A DNA stretch of 64,000 nucleotides from assembly GCF_005771435.1 (NCBI RefSeq), contig NZ_VANI01000004.1, forward strand, positions 186,001-250,000. Reading direction: 5' to 3'. Made by a program: the position numbers and the translations under genes. How positions within the stretch are numbered: the first letter of the stretch is position 1; every line of letters starts with the position of its first letter. Source of the stretch: Microbulbifer harenosus. Its GTDB lineage: Bacteria; Pseudomonadota; Gammaproteobacteria; Pseudomonadales; Cellvibrionaceae. The notes beneath the pieces were generated by a model. That model had not been told where the DNA came from. It was given only the letters and a program-made list of their open reading frames with translations, and searched no databases. Of the stretch, positions 26,143 through 35,251 are shown in pieces.

Positions 26143-27147
26143 TCAGGACGGCAGGAAGTCGATGGAGTAGTTGAGCGTGGATTTTTCCACACTGGCGGCA
26201 CCGAAATTGATCAGGCCGATACGCGCCAGCAGTTTGCGCTCCAGATCCGCATCGCCGAGCTCGCTGCTAACCAGGGTCACCGAGGAGACGGTGCCGTTGG
26301 CCTCGATCACGAGCTTGACCGTTACCTTGCCGGCCAGCGCCGGGTCCTGGCGCAGGGCGCGGTTGTAGATGGCGAAGATGGCACCTTTGTTGGCTTCCAT
26401 GACCTGACGGATGGATTCCTCGCCGCGGGTGCCGCGCTCGCGGCGCGCCTCCTTGGCACTGGACTTGGCCGCCGCCGTGGCCTCCGCCACTTCCACCTGG
26501 GTCGTCTCGCGCCCAGACAGCGCGGAACCGCCGGTGTTGCGGCTCAGCTGTCCGGTGTTGATGCCACCGCTGGACGCCTTGGATTTGTCGGAAATCAGCG
26601 AGCGGTCGATCTTCTGCGCGTTGGCAGCGCCACTGGCAAGACTGTTGGCATTGGCCACCTGGGATACGTCGAGGCTGTCGCGCATATCCATCAGGTCGTC
26701 CTGCAGCTGCATCAGGCCGCTATTGGCCGCCTTTTCCCGCGCCTTGGTCACCTCTTCTACCGTCGCTTTTTCCGTGAGCGGCTTGGGCTTGACGGTCTTC
26801 ACCGGCTCCGGTTTCGGCTTTTCGACGGGCTTGGGCTTTTCCTGTTTGACCTCTTTGGGCTTGGGCTTTTTTTCTACGGGTTTAGGCTTCGGCTTTTCGA
26901 CCGGTTTCGGCAGTTCCTTTTTTTCAAGAATCACCCGCGCGAGTTGCGGCGGCAGCTGTTCTTTCTGCTCGCGTGTCAGCTCCGGAGCCGGAATAAACGT
27001 GAACAGCGCGCCCACAATCACAAAGGCGACCATGCCCGCCTTGAGGAATTTTACAAAACGCTGGTCCTCTTCTTCGGTGGAAGACCAGGGCAGCAGTGCG
27101 TTGTAGTAGTGCCAGGGCATCAGCGCCGGGGCAGTCGTCGTCGACAT
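26143..27147 (-). CDS. AgmX/PglI C-terminal (TonB-like) energy transducer
   Basis: A 334-residue protein with one membrane helix (about 36-53), a long Lys/Pro-rich spacer (KPKPVEKKPKPKEVKQ, KPEPVKTVKPKPLTEK) that would span the periplasm, and a C-terminal AgmX/PglI-type domain: IRQVMEANKGAIFAIYNRAL, then VTVKLVIEANGTVSSVTLV. It is the last gene of an ExbB-ExbD-ExbD-TonB-like run, 14 nt after the second ExbD. It should transfer proton-motive energy from the channel to an outer-membrane or periplasmic partner, here probably the TPR proteins encoded upstream. Confidence 0.9.
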   Translation of the reverse strand: MSTTTAPALMPWHYYNALLPWSSTEEEDQRFVKFLKAGMVAFVIVGALFTFIPAPELTREQKEQLPPQLARVILEKKELPKPVEKPKPKPVEKKPKPKEVKQEKPKPVEKPKPEPVKTVKPKPLTEKATVEEVTKAREKAANSGLMQLQDDLMDMRDSLDVSQVANANSLASGAANAQKIDRSLISDKSKASSGGINTGQLSRNTGGSALSGRETTQVEVAEATAAAKSSAKEARRERGTRGEESIRQVMEANKGAIFAIYNRALRQDPALAGKVTVKLVIEANGTVSSVTLVSSELGDADLERKLLARIGLINFGAASVEKSTLNYSIDFLPS

Positions 27148-27161
27148 AGCTGAACTCCCCC

Positions 27162-27683
27162 TTATTGACCGGCGGCCGGTGCGGCCGGATCCTGCGGTGC
27201 GGTCTGCGTGACCGCGAGATCGATATCCCGGTAGTCCGCTGCCGCGCAGGTGTTCATGATCTGCTTCAGCAGTGCATAGGGCACTTCCTCGTCACCGAGG
27301 ATGGTGATCGGGCGGCCCACCGCCTGCTTATCTTCCGGCAGTGGCTCCGCGCGGCTGGCGAGATAGGTGAGCTCGTCGAGCAGTGGTTTGATCTGCTCGT
27401 CCGCCGCGGAAATATCCGCAATCTTCGTCACCACGCGGTTGCCCACCAGCAACTGATCGCCATTGACCCGCACTATGGTGGTGGTCTCCGGCTTCTGCGT
27501 AGAGGTGGATTCCGGAAGTTTGATGGTCTTGTCCGCCTGCAATACTTCCACATCGGAAGAATTCACCAGCAGGAAGAACACCAGAATGGTGAAAATATCC
27601 ATCAGCGAGACCAGGTTCAGTTTGGTCTCCTTATGCCGGCGCTGCTTGCGCCCTTTCAGCTTGCCGCCGATCGTCGCTTTCAT
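27162..27683 (-). CDS. ExbD/TolR-like stator protein (second)
   Basis: A 173-residue protein with a short cytoplasmic N-terminus, one membrane helix containing the proton-path aspartate (LVSLMDIFTILVFFLLVNSS; D29), and a periplasmic domain with the family's ADxxIKLPES-like start. It overlaps the preceding ExbD-like gene by 4 nt. Two different ExbD-like subunits per channel is unusual for TonB systems but known in AglRQS (motility) complexes. Confidence 0.9.
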   Translation of the reverse strand: MKATIGGKLKGRKQRRHKETKLNLVSLMDIFTILVFFLLVNSSDVEVLQADKTIKLPESTSTQKPETTTIVRVNGDQLLVGNRVVTKIADISAADEQIKPLLDELTYLASRAEPLPEDKQAVGRPITILGDEEVPYALLKQIMNTCAAADYRDIDLAVTQTAPQDPAAPAAGQ

Positions 27684-28237
27684 AGTCCGTTGCCTGCCAG
27701 CTGCTGTTCGCTTTCTTGTTGGGCTTGCGCCTGCCCTTCTTCAGGGGGGGCATCGCCGAGGGAAATCTGCGGGAACAGTTCCGCATCCACCACCGAAGCT
27801 GCCACTACCGCGCGGAACGAGCGCGCGGTGTCCATGGCGCTTACCAACGTGCGGTAGGGTGTACCGGGCTCGGAGAGGATCACCAGGTCTTTCTTGTCGA
27901 TGTCTTTCTCGCGCAGGCTGCGCTTCACTTCCTGCAATACATCGGACACCAGCTTGAAATCCGGCGCGCCGTCCCGGTTGGAAATACGCTTCACGCGAAT
28001 TCCCGCCGGATAGTTGATGTCGATGTAATCGGCGCGCAGCACCAATTCCAGTTGCTGATTTTCTTTCTGATCCTGTGTCGTGCTCGGGTCGCTGAGACCG
28101 GGCAGATTCAGGTTCAGTACGGAGATATGGGAAAACACCATATTCAGCAGCAATACGGGGACCAGAACGGTCATCAGGCTCATGAACGAGGTGATGTCCA
28201 GCTCCGGATCGGTTTCCAGCCTGCGTCGGATAGCCAT
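27680..28237 (-). CDS. ExbD/TolR-like stator protein (first)
   Basis: A 185-residue protein with the membrane helix DITSFMSLMTVLVPVLLLNM and a periplasmic C-terminal domain. The helix has Ser/Met where the proton-path Asp of TolR/ExbD normally sits (in LxDVxLxLL), with an Asp (D14) just before it, so its proton role may differ from that of the second copy. It lies 51 nt after the ExbB-like gene and overlaps the next by 4 nt. The sequence differs strongly from the second ExbD, so the two are not recent duplicates. Confidence 0.85.
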   Translation of the reverse strand: MAIRRRLETDPELDITSFMSLMTVLVPVLLLNMVFSHISVLNLNLPGLSDPSTTQDQKENQQLELVLRADYIDINYPAGIRVKRISNRDGAPDFKLVSDVLQEVKRSLREKDIDKKDLVILSEPGTPYRTLVSAMDTARSFRAVVAASVVDAELFPQISLGDAPPEEGQAQAQQESEQQLAGNGL

Positions 28238-28288
28238 GGCTCTCTCTTGTTATCGGATTACACGTTCAGTGTTCAAAGGCGCCCGGGG

Positions 28289-28975
28289 TCAGGCTCCCGC
28301 CTTCGCTGCCGGGCGCGCCGCTGCCGCCGGTTCTGCTTTCTGGCTGCGGGTCAGGGTAATCAGATTGAGGAATTTCACCCCGGCCATTTCCAGGCTGTCG
28401 ATGATTTCGTTGGTTTTGTTCTGCAGCATGGAGTAAGCCAGCAGCAGCGGGATGGCGGCGATCAGACCGAAGGCGGTGGTGTTCATCGCCACGGAAATAC
28501 TGGAGGACAGCATGGAGGCTTTTTCGGACGGTTCGGCGTTGGCTACCGCGGTAAACGCGGCGATCAGACCGATAATGGTGCCGAGCAGGCCGAGCAGGGT
28601 GGAAATGTTGGCGAGGGTGGCCAGGTAGTTGGTGCGTTTTTCCAGGCGCGGCACCGCTTCGAGGATGCTTTCTTCGATGGCCATTGCGATGTTTTCGTCT
28701 TTACGCGCGTGCTGGGCAGTTGCAATGCCGGCGGCGACGAGCTGGCCCATGGGGGCTTTTTCGCTCTGCGCGAATTTGAGTGCGGCGGCGAAGTTGCGCT
28801 GCTGCATCATCGGCAGGATCTGGCCGTAGGCGCGGCGGTTGGCCATTTTGGCGCGGGACAGGAACACCCAGCGCTCGACGACGAGCACCAGTCCGATCAC
28901 CAGTACCAGCGCTATGGGGTACATGAATGCGCCGCCGTTCTGGAAGAAGCGCAGCAGTGTATTGAAAAACTCCAT
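28289..28975 (-). CDS. MotA/TolQ/ExbB-family proton channel
   Basis: A 228-residue protein with three membrane helices (about 17-37, 130-155 and 172-192) and the family blocks ATLANISTLLGLLGTIIGLI and AIPLLLAYSMLQN. I use the ATG at 28975; a TTG at 28981 is in frame but less likely. It should form the pentameric channel around the ExbD-like pair. First gene of the energising unit, with two palindromic repeats upstream. The same unit composition (one TolQ-like, two ExbD-like) is seen in AglRQS of Myxococcus. Confidence 0.93.
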   Translation of the reverse strand: MEFFNTLLRFFQNGGAFMYPIALVLVIGLVLVVERWVFLSRAKMANRRAYGQILPMMQQRNFAAALKFAQSEKAPMGQLVAAGIATAQHARKDENIAMAIEESILEAVPRLEKRTNYLATLANISTLLGLLGTIIGLIAAFTAVANAEPSEKASMLSSSISVAMNTTAFGLIAAIPLLLAYSMLQNKTNEIIDSLEMAGVKFLNLITLTRSQKAEPAAAARPAAKAGA

Positions 28976-29035
28976 GGTCAAATCTCCGGGACGTAAAGAT
29001 TTTTAGTGTGTAAAAGTAATTAACTTTGAAGTGAA

Positions 29036-29153
29036 GGTGATGACGCCGGGTATTGGTTCGCAAGACCTTCCGCGAGAGGGACCTCGCGGAAGAGCCCCCA
29101 GGGATGGGTTTACGGCGTGTCTTGCGAACCAATACCCGGTGGCAGCACCGCCA
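29036..29153. repeat. Cloverleaf palindromic element (copy 4)
   Basis: Outer stem CGGGTATTGGTTCGCAAGAC (29047-29066) pairs with GTCTTGCGAACCAATACCCG (29119-29138), flanked by GGTGATG and CACC-like ends. Inner hairpin CTTCCGCGAG agggac CTCGCGGAAG (29067-29092) and core CCCAGGGATGGG (29097-29108). The outer stem differs in sequence from copies 1 and 6 but keeps perfect pairing. Lies in the gene-free 28982-29379 region. Confidence 0.88.
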
Positions 29154-29218
29154 CCAGATTTTCTTACAGGGCATTCTTGGTTGATTCTGGGAAGGAACCG
29201 ACTTAGCAGGTCCTGTGG

Positions 29219-29331
29219 CGGCCAAGCACCGGGTATGGCTTTTCAAAACCGCTGTGAATACATCCATGTACGCTGCGTCGGCGACGTCCCTGTCGCCGAC
29301 GCTTTTGAAAAGCCATACCCGGCACTCGGCC
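29219..29331. repeat. Cloverleaf palindromic element (copy 5)
   Basis: Outer stem CACCGGGTATGGCTTTTCAA (29227-29246) pairs with TTGAAAAGCCATACCCGGCA (29305-29324). Inside are TACATCCATGTA (29259-29270, the core) and the hairpin CGTCGGCGAC gtccct GTCGCCGACG (29276-29301). The inner parts are in reverse order to copy 4, which is 65 nt away, so the two form an inverted pair between the small exported protein gene and the ExbB-like gene. Confidence 0.85.
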
Positions 29332-29379
29332 TTCAATTTGTATTTTGTACTTCGTTGGCCTTGGGTTAAGTAGGTGCTA

Positions 29380-29658
29380 TCAGTTGTTGTTTTCGCTTTC
29401 CTGCACCAACTTTATTTCCCGCTTCAACTCCGAATATTCCTGATGCTGGAAACTGTGGTCGATGGCGGTGTGGATGGTGCTCTCGATTTTTTCCAGGCTC
29501 GCAGCCTGCTTCCAGGGGATGATGTACAACACCTTGGGTTGCTCCTGGCTGCCCACAATCGTGGATTCCAGCGAAATCACTTCGCCCTCTTCCTGCGCGG
29601 TCGCAGAAAAAGAAATGGCGAGAAATAACAGAGCAAACAGCGGAGACAGTTTCAGCAT
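29380..29658 (-). CDS. Small exported protein of the energised cluster
   Basis: A 92-residue protein with a signal peptide (MLKLSPLFALLFLAISFSAT, cleaved near TAQ). The mature 70 residues (VLYIIPWKQAASLEKIESTI, then helical charged tail) show no family I recognise. It lies 3 nt after the TPR lipoprotein gene and before the repeat pair and exbB-like gene, so it belongs to the same operon and probably acts in the periplasm. Confidence 0.7.
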   Translation of the reverse strand: MLKLSPLFALLFLAISFSATAQEEGEVISLESTIVGSQEQPKVLYIIPWKQAASLEKIESTIHTAIDHSFQHQEYSELKREIKLVQESENNN

Positions 29659-29661
29659 GAA

Positions 29662-30312
29662 TTACATTCTCCGTTCCAGATCCACAATCCAGCCCGCCAG
29701 CACCCGGTCTTCCGCCTCTTCCAGCGCCTTCGCCTCGCGGTAGTGATGCAAAGCCTGTTCCGGTTTGTGCAGATACAGGTCGTACAGGATACCCAGGTTG
29801 CGGTGGCCCATGGCGAAATCAGGCCACTGTGCCAACGCACTTTCATAAGCCACACGGGCATCTTCGAACCGGCCCTGATCGCGCAGCAAAACACCGAGTG
29901 CATTCCACGCAAACACATTCTTTGCATTGGCCTCCACCGCACGGCGCAGGCTCGCTTCGGCCTGCTCGGGCTGTGCCAGTTTCAGCTGGACCTTGGACAG
30001 GTTCAGCCAGGCACCGGAAAGGTTCGGCCACTGGGCCACCACCTGCTGCAGCTCGGTTTCCGCCGCTTGAAATTGCTGTTGATCGAAGAATTCCCGCGCG
30101 CGCGACATGGCCTGCTGCGCGCCGGTCGGCACGCTGGTGCGCTCCGCGAAATAAGGATTCGGTGTCGCCACGCGCTTACCGTTCTCATCCAGCACCGGTT
30201 CGGCGGTATCCGCGATCTCCGGTTGCGATGGATTGCTGCCACAGGCCGCCAGCACTGTGGCGAGGCTGGCGATGGCGGCGAGGCGGAAGTAGCTTTTCAT
30301 GAAGGGTTTCAT
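29662..30312 (-). CDS. TPR lipoprotein
   Basis: A 216-residue protein with a lipobox (ATVLAAC, Cys about residue 23) and three to four tetratricopeptide units: AETELQQVVAQWPNLSGAWL, AEASLRRAVEANAKNVFAWN and later copies. It should be anchored in the outer membrane and bind partner proteins. The start at 30312 follows the TGA of the upstream gene by one base; a start 6 codons further up is possible. Similar small TPR lipoproteins (GltE-like) accompany Agl/Glt-type machines. Confidence 0.85.
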   Translation of the reverse strand: MKPFMKSYFRLAAIASLATVLAACGSNPSQPEIADTAEPVLDENGKRVATPNPYFAERTSVPTGAQQAMSRAREFFDQQQFQAAETELQQVVAQWPNLSGAWLNLSKVQLKLAQPEQAEASLRRAVEANAKNVFAWNALGVLLRDQGRFEDARVAYESALAQWPDFAMGHRNLGILYDLYLHKPEQALHHYREAKALEEAEDRVLAGWIVDLERRM

Positions 30313-30313
30313 A

Positions 30314-33202
30314 TCAGTACGCCTCCTCACTCCACTCCAGAGTCGACTCCGGTTTGCGGTAGCGGGCCGGCAGCAGGTTTTCCAGGGAGGAGAAACTGTT
30401 CTTCACCCATTGGTCGTACACGCCGTCTGCCGTGCGCTGAATATTCGCTTCGTGCAGCTCGATGGCTTTTTCCTCGAACGGGAAAGCCTGTTCCTCCAGC
30501 AGGATCTCATACTGTTCCAGTTCCAGCGGACTCAGGCCGTTGGGGCGCTGGGAATCTATCAGGTCGCGGCTAAGTTGCCGGTAGACTTCGGCGAGGCGAA
30601 AGTTGGCGGCGGTGGTAAACTCGGCGATGCCGAAATCCAGCACTTTTTTGTAATCCGCCACCGTGGTTTCCATCGCCTGTTTCTTGTTTTTCAGACTCTG
30701 CTTCAGCGGCAGGGTGAGAGACAAACGCTCGAAGCGCGCGTAACTCTGTTCTGCCAGCTCACTCTGCGCGAAGGCAGCGAGATAGCGGCCGCGGGGTTCG
30801 GACACGCGGTTGCCGGACAGGCTCTTCAGCCAAAGATTGCGCTCACTCTGGTTGCCCGCTTTGGCGTACAGGGAAACCAGCTGGTATTGGGCTTCCAGAT
30901 TCTGCAGCGCCGGTTCGCGCCACTGACGCGTGTACTGGCGGTAGGCGTCGATGGCTTTGGTGTTGTTGCCGGCCTGCTCGAACTGTTCCGCCGCCAGGTA
31001 CAGTGAAGTGCGGCGCACCTCGGCACTGGGATCGCTGCTGGCCAGCGCCATCAGTTCGTCGGCGGCGGCTTCCGGCATGTCCATGCCCTGGTAGATTGCC
31101 ACCGCCTTGGCGGCAAGCGACGGGGTCAGTTTGTGATTGGGGTAATGCTGGCGGAAGTCCGTCAGCTCGGCTTGCGCCGCCGGCCAGCGCTGCAGGCGCA
31201 CCAGCTGGGTGATGGCGTCGTACTGGGCAGTGGCGGCGATGGTGGAGCGGCCACTCTGGCGCACCCGCAACAACAGCGCGATGGCCTGCTCCGTGGGCGC
31301 AATGAATTCCATGCTGTCACTGGTGAGATGTACCTGACTCAGGATCAGCTCCGCCTGCTTGTAGATGGACGACTGCAGGCGGTCGCGGGTATTAACGTAT
31401 TCCGGGTCTGTAGACGCCATGCCGGAGAGCAGCTGGGTATAGGCGTTTTCCGCCGCGGCGAAATCGTCGATTTCAAAATAACTGTGGCCGAGCAGCATGA
31501 GGATACTGCGACGCTGGGCGGCGTCCGGTGGCGGCTGCCAGGCCGCGGCCTTTTCCGCCGCGGCAATGGTTTCCTGGTGGCGGTACTGCTCGAACAGGTT
31601 GTGCGCGGCGTCAAGTTGCACCGCCAGTGCGCGTTGGTCCTGCGGCCAGGTATCGGCGAAGCGCAGGCTTGTCTCGATCTTGCGATCGAGCCACAGGCTG
31701 GCCTGCTCCGGATTTTTCTGCCGCTTGTGCACCTGCCCTGCGGTCAGGATGGCGGCGTAGCCGGCTTCGCTGGCCTGTGGCGGCGCACTGCCGGTTTCCT
31801 CGGCAAACTCCCAGGCCACCCGCCGATAGGCGTTGAATGCCAGCGCATACTGGCCGGCCTCGCTCAGGCTCTCCGCCATCAGGAAGGTGAGCTCCGGGGC
31901 TTTCCCGTCTGTCGGGAAGGTCTCGATAAATTCGCCGTAGAGGCTGGCTGCGGCCAGGAACGCCTCGCGGGATTCGCGCAGGGCTTTTTCAGCAACGCGC
32001 AAATTATTACGAGCGACATGGGCCTCTTTGGCCAACGCCTGGGCGCGGGCGTGGTCGAAGCGCGCCAGCTCTTCCAGCCACGGCTTCAGGTGCGCCGTCA
32101 GTTCGCCGCGCTGTTGGTCGTCGGCGGCTTGCCAGTACTGGCTGCGGATGCCGTAGCGGACAATGAAGTCGCGCTTGGCCGGGACCACTTCGCTGGGGAA
32201 GTTGCCCTGCTGCAGAATTTCCACCGCGCGCACATGCATATTTGGCGCTTCAGCGCTTTGCGGATAGCGCTCCACATAGGTGAGGAAGGTCTGCGCACCG
32301 TCGCGGTAGCGCTCGCTCTCTGCGTACCAGTCGCCAAGGCCGCGGTAGAGCAGATGTTGATAGCTGCGCGGGCCGGTCTCGGGGCTGAAGGATTCGATCG
32401 CCCCGGCGCCGCCCAGGTAATTGAACCCGAGTGCCAGCACCCGCAAGGTGTCGTCGGCCAGCCGCCGTTCGCCCTGCTGCAGTTCTTCCAGTGAGCGTTT
32501 CTGCACCTGGCCTTCGGCCAGCAGGTCGTCCATCAGGACCAGGAAGGTTTCGCCGGCGTCCTGATAGCGCGCATCCTTGAACTGGCTCCAGCCGAGCATG
32601 TAGCGGGCATTGCGCGCGAACGGTGTGTCGCCCTGCGCCAGCACCGCGGCGAAATCGCGTTCCGCCGCGCGGTACTGTTTGCGGCCGAAGGCGGCCTCGC
32701 CGCGGCGAAACAGCGCCTCGGCGATAAACGGCGAGTCCGGCGCGGTTTCGACAATGGTCTCCAGTGCCTGCAGCGAGCCGCCGGTGTTGCCATCCAGCGC
32801 GCGCGCGCGGGCCAGGCGGTAGGCGAGATAATCGTCGTCGGCGGAGGTCTGCAGCAGTTCTTCGTAGTGGCGCACCGCATTGTTGTAGGCCACTGCCATC
32901 GCCGGGTTGTCCGCCTGCTGTTGTTCGAGCCGCTCCATTTCCAGATCCGCAAGGCGCAGCTGGATCTGGCGGCGGGTGCGCGGATCGCGGTTGGCCGCCA
33001 ACGCTTTCTCGTAGCTGTCGATCAGTGCGGGCAGTGCCACCTTCGGCATCGGTACCGCCGGTTCCGGCGGCAATTCGCTGACAGGCAGCTGCGCGAGTGT
33101 GGTGCCGGGATCGAACTGACTGGCGCAGCCACTGAGGCTGGCCGCCGTGCACACGGCCAGGGCGAGCTGCGTTACGCGGTGACGATGAGTAACAGCTTTC
33201 AC
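30314..33202 (-). CDS. Large TPR lipoprotein
   Basis: A 962-residue protein with a lipobox (AASLSGC, Cys 26) and TPR-like helical repeats along most of its length (for example LADLEMERLEQQQADNPAMA, ALFRRGEAAFGRKQYRAAER, MLLGHSYFEIDDFAAAENAY). It is a long alpha-solenoid, likely on the periplasmic face of the outer membrane, and would be a good scaffold for the energised machine. It overlaps the next upstream gene by 4 nt. Length and composition resemble AgmU/GltD-type proteins, but homology cannot be shown here. Confidence 0.83.
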   Translation of the reverse strand: MKAVTHRHRVTQLALAVCTAASLSGCASQFDPGTTLAQLPVSELPPEPAVPMPKVALPALIDSYEKALAANRDPRTRRQIQLRLADLEMERLEQQQADNPAMAVAYNNAVRHYEELLQTSADDDYLAYRLARARALDGNTGGSLQALETIVETAPDSPFIAEALFRRGEAAFGRKQYRAAERDFAAVLAQGDTPFARNARYMLGWSQFKDARYQDAGETFLVLMDDLLAEGQVQKRSLEELQQGERRLADDTLRVLALGFNYLGGAGAIESFSPETGPRSYQHLLYRGLGDWYAESERYRDGAQTFLTYVERYPQSAEAPNMHVRAVEILQQGNFPSEVVPAKRDFIVRYGIRSQYWQAADDQQRGELTAHLKPWLEELARFDHARAQALAKEAHVARNNLRVAEKALRESREAFLAAASLYGEFIETFPTDGKAPELTFLMAESLSEAGQYALAFNAYRRVAWEFAEETGSAPPQASEAGYAAILTAGQVHKRQKNPEQASLWLDRKIETSLRFADTWPQDQRALAVQLDAAHNLFEQYRHQETIAAAEKAAAWQPPPDAAQRRSILMLLGHSYFEIDDFAAAENAYTQLLSGMASTDPEYVNTRDRLQSSIYKQAELILSQVHLTSDSMEFIAPTEQAIALLLRVRQSGRSTIAATAQYDAITQLVRLQRWPAAQAELTDFRQHYPNHKLTPSLAAKAVAIYQGMDMPEAAADELMALASSDPSAEVRRTSLYLAAEQFEQAGNNTKAIDAYRQYTRQWREPALQNLEAQYQLVSLYAKAGNQSERNLWLKSLSGNRVSEPRGRYLAAFAQSELAEQSYARFERLSLTLPLKQSLKNKKQAMETTVADYKKVLDFGIAEFTTAANFRLAEVYRQLSRDLIDSQRPNGLSPLELEQYEILLEEQAFPFEEKAIELHEANIQRTADGVYDQWVKNSFSSLENLLPARYRKPESTLEWSEEAY

Positions 33203-35238
33203 GATTGCACCTCGGTCATGACGTCGTCGTCGCGGTTTTCGGGTGCGGGGGCGCTGTCTATCTCGGCTTCGCGAATGTTGTCGGCTGCGGGCGGTGCAAA
33301 TTTGCCCTGCATGTTGGCGTCCTGGATACGTGCAATGGCGAGACGGGTATGCGCCATGTACTGCTCGACGCGCGCTTTTGCGTCGCTCAGTGCGCGCTGC
33401 ATGTCCTGGCGGATCTGGGCCTCGATGACACCGCTGGCGCGGTCGATGGCGGTGCGCTGTTCTGCCAGTCGCAGTGCGGCATCGTCCACGCTGCCTGCGA
33501 GCAGATTGAGCTGCGGTGCCTCGGCGGTGATGCGCGCTACCTTGCGCTGGCGCCGCGCCGCGTCGGTGAGTTGCTGCTCCAGTTCAGCGATGACTTTGCG
33601 CTGCTGCCACAGATTGTCGTGATACTGCTCGGACGCCTGCCACTGCAGAATCCCGCGGGCTCGGGCCAGCGTCTGTTGCTGGTAGCGACCGGATTTGCCG
33701 GCGCTGCTCAGGTGCGCGTGGCGGGCCTCGGCTTCCCGCAACATCTGTAGGTATTCGGCCGCTTCTCCGCCGCTGGCGGCGAGCATGGCGAGCCCGTCCT
33801 GCTCGGCTTCGATGCGCGCGAGTGAATTCCGCAGTGTTGCGAGTTCCTGTTCCGCAATCTGCACCTGCTGATCGTACTGGGCGCTGTCGTGTTGACGCAG
33901 GATCGCCGTGCGGCGCTGCTCGCGCTCGTCGATCAGGGTGTGAAATTCCGGCAGCCGCTGCTGCCACTTTTCCATAACCCGCTTCAGGTGGCGCAGGTCG
34001 CGCAGCTCCGACAGCTGCAGCTGCAGGCGGTCGCTCTGCATCATCTGCAACAGGTAGTGCTGGTTTGCGCGGATCAGCGCCGGGGTGGCGGCGTCTTCGA
34101 GCCAGCCGTAGCGGCGCAGGTTGATATCCGATTCGCTGTCGAGCTCGGCAAACTGCAGCTCGGCGGCGGCGCCGTGCAGCTTGCCGAGATCCTCCAGTGC
34201 CTGCTGGTACTTCTGCTCGGCGTCGCGGTAGGCCTGCAGCGCCAGTATCGGGCGCTGCAGCATTTCGTAACTGTACGGCAGCGCCAGCATGGCCTCCTGC
34301 ACCTGCGGAGACAGCGGGTTGTCGCGGAACAGATAGGCTAGGGCGTCCACCGCTTTTTGGTAGTCGCCGCCGTTGACCGACGCCCAGCCGAGGCCGAGCA
34401 GTGCGTCTGCGGACCAGGGCGTATCCAGGCGCACCGCGCTGAACTCCAGTGCCGCCTGTGGGAAATTGCCGTCTACGGCTAAGGCAAAACCGGCACCGAT
34501 GCGTGCCTTGTCACGCAGGATGCGCAGTTCCTCTTCCGTCTCGGGAGAGACGGTGGGTGCTTTCAGGGCGTGTTCCACCAGCTCGGCCGCGCGGCGGTAT
34601 TCCGCGGCGGCGGCGGGCAGCTGCTGTTGTCTCGCCAGGAATGCTGCCAGATTGGTGTGTCCGAGCACCCGTTCCGCCAGCGGCAGCTCCGCCATCTGCA
34701 GCAGCTGCTGTGCCTGTTGCAGGTCGCCGCTGCGAATCGCCAGATTGAGCGTCAGCGTGGTCTGGTGCATGGCACCGGACTTTTCCAGTTGCAGGGCGGC
34801 GGTGTCCCAGTTCTGGTGGCGGTAATTGAGTTCCGCGAGCTTCAGCCAGGCGATTTCCCGATAACGGGTGAGACGTGTCTGGTTATCTTCGCCCGCGGCC
34901 TTCTGCAGCTGTTTCTCGAACAGCGCCGCGGCCTGCTGCTCAAGGCCAAAGGCAAGGCTGATACCGCCGCGGATCAGATCGGCGTTGTCCGCGTGATGTT
35001 GGATGCCGCCGCGCAGGTCGGACACCATCAGGGTACTCAGCGCGTCAAAACTGTTGCCCTGGAAGTAGTGGTACAGCGCCGCACCGTAGCGCATGTCCTG
35101 CGCCTGCTGGAACTTTTGCGCGGGCGCGTCGCTGTCCTTGTCGGCGTATACAGGGGCGGTCGCGAGCAGCGCAGCAGCGATGGCCAGTGTCAATGGCGAC
35201 CGCTGCAGGGATTTTTTGAGGACGGCTGGGAACGGCAT
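33199..35238 (-). CDS. Periplasmic TPR/coiled-coil protein
   Basis: A 679-residue protein with a signal peptide (cleaved after APVYA, residue 32) and TPR-like units in the first 400 residues (for example YRRAAELVEHALK, VDALAYLFRDNPLSPQVQEA). A heptad-rich coiled coil follows at about residues 440-620 (REQRRTAILRQHDSAQ, IAEQELATLRNSLARIEAEQ). It overlaps the large TPR lipoprotein gene by 4 nt. Likely a periplasmic partner in the same complex. Confidence 0.82.
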   Translation of the reverse strand: MPFPAVLKKSLQRSPLTLAIAAALLATAPVYADKDSDAPAQKFQQAQDMRYGAALYHYFQGNSFDALSTLMVSDLRGGIQHHADNADLIRGGISLAFGLEQQAAALFEKQLQKAAGEDNQTRLTRYREIAWLKLAELNYRHQNWDTAALQLEKSGAMHQTTLTLNLAIRSGDLQQAQQLLQMAELPLAERVLGHTNLAAFLARQQQLPAAAAEYRRAAELVEHALKAPTVSPETEEELRILRDKARIGAGFALAVDGNFPQAALEFSAVRLDTPWSADALLGLGWASVNGGDYQKAVDALAYLFRDNPLSPQVQEAMLALPYSYEMLQRPILALQAYRDAEQKYQQALEDLGKLHGAAAELQFAELDSESDINLRRYGWLEDAATPALIRANQHYLLQMMQSDRLQLQLSELRDLRHLKRVMEKWQQRLPEFHTLIDEREQRRTAILRQHDSAQYDQQVQIAEQELATLRNSLARIEAEQDGLAMLAASGGEAAEYLQMLREAEARHAHLSSAGKSGRYQQQTLARARGILQWQASEQYHDNLWQQRKVIAELEQQLTDAARRQRKVARITAEAPQLNLLAGSVDDAALRLAEQRTAIDRASGVIEAQIRQDMQRALSDAKARVEQYMAHTRLAIARIQDANMQGKFAPPAADNIREAEIDSAPAPENRDDDVMTEVQS

Positions 35239-35251
35239 GGCGGCGTCCGGC

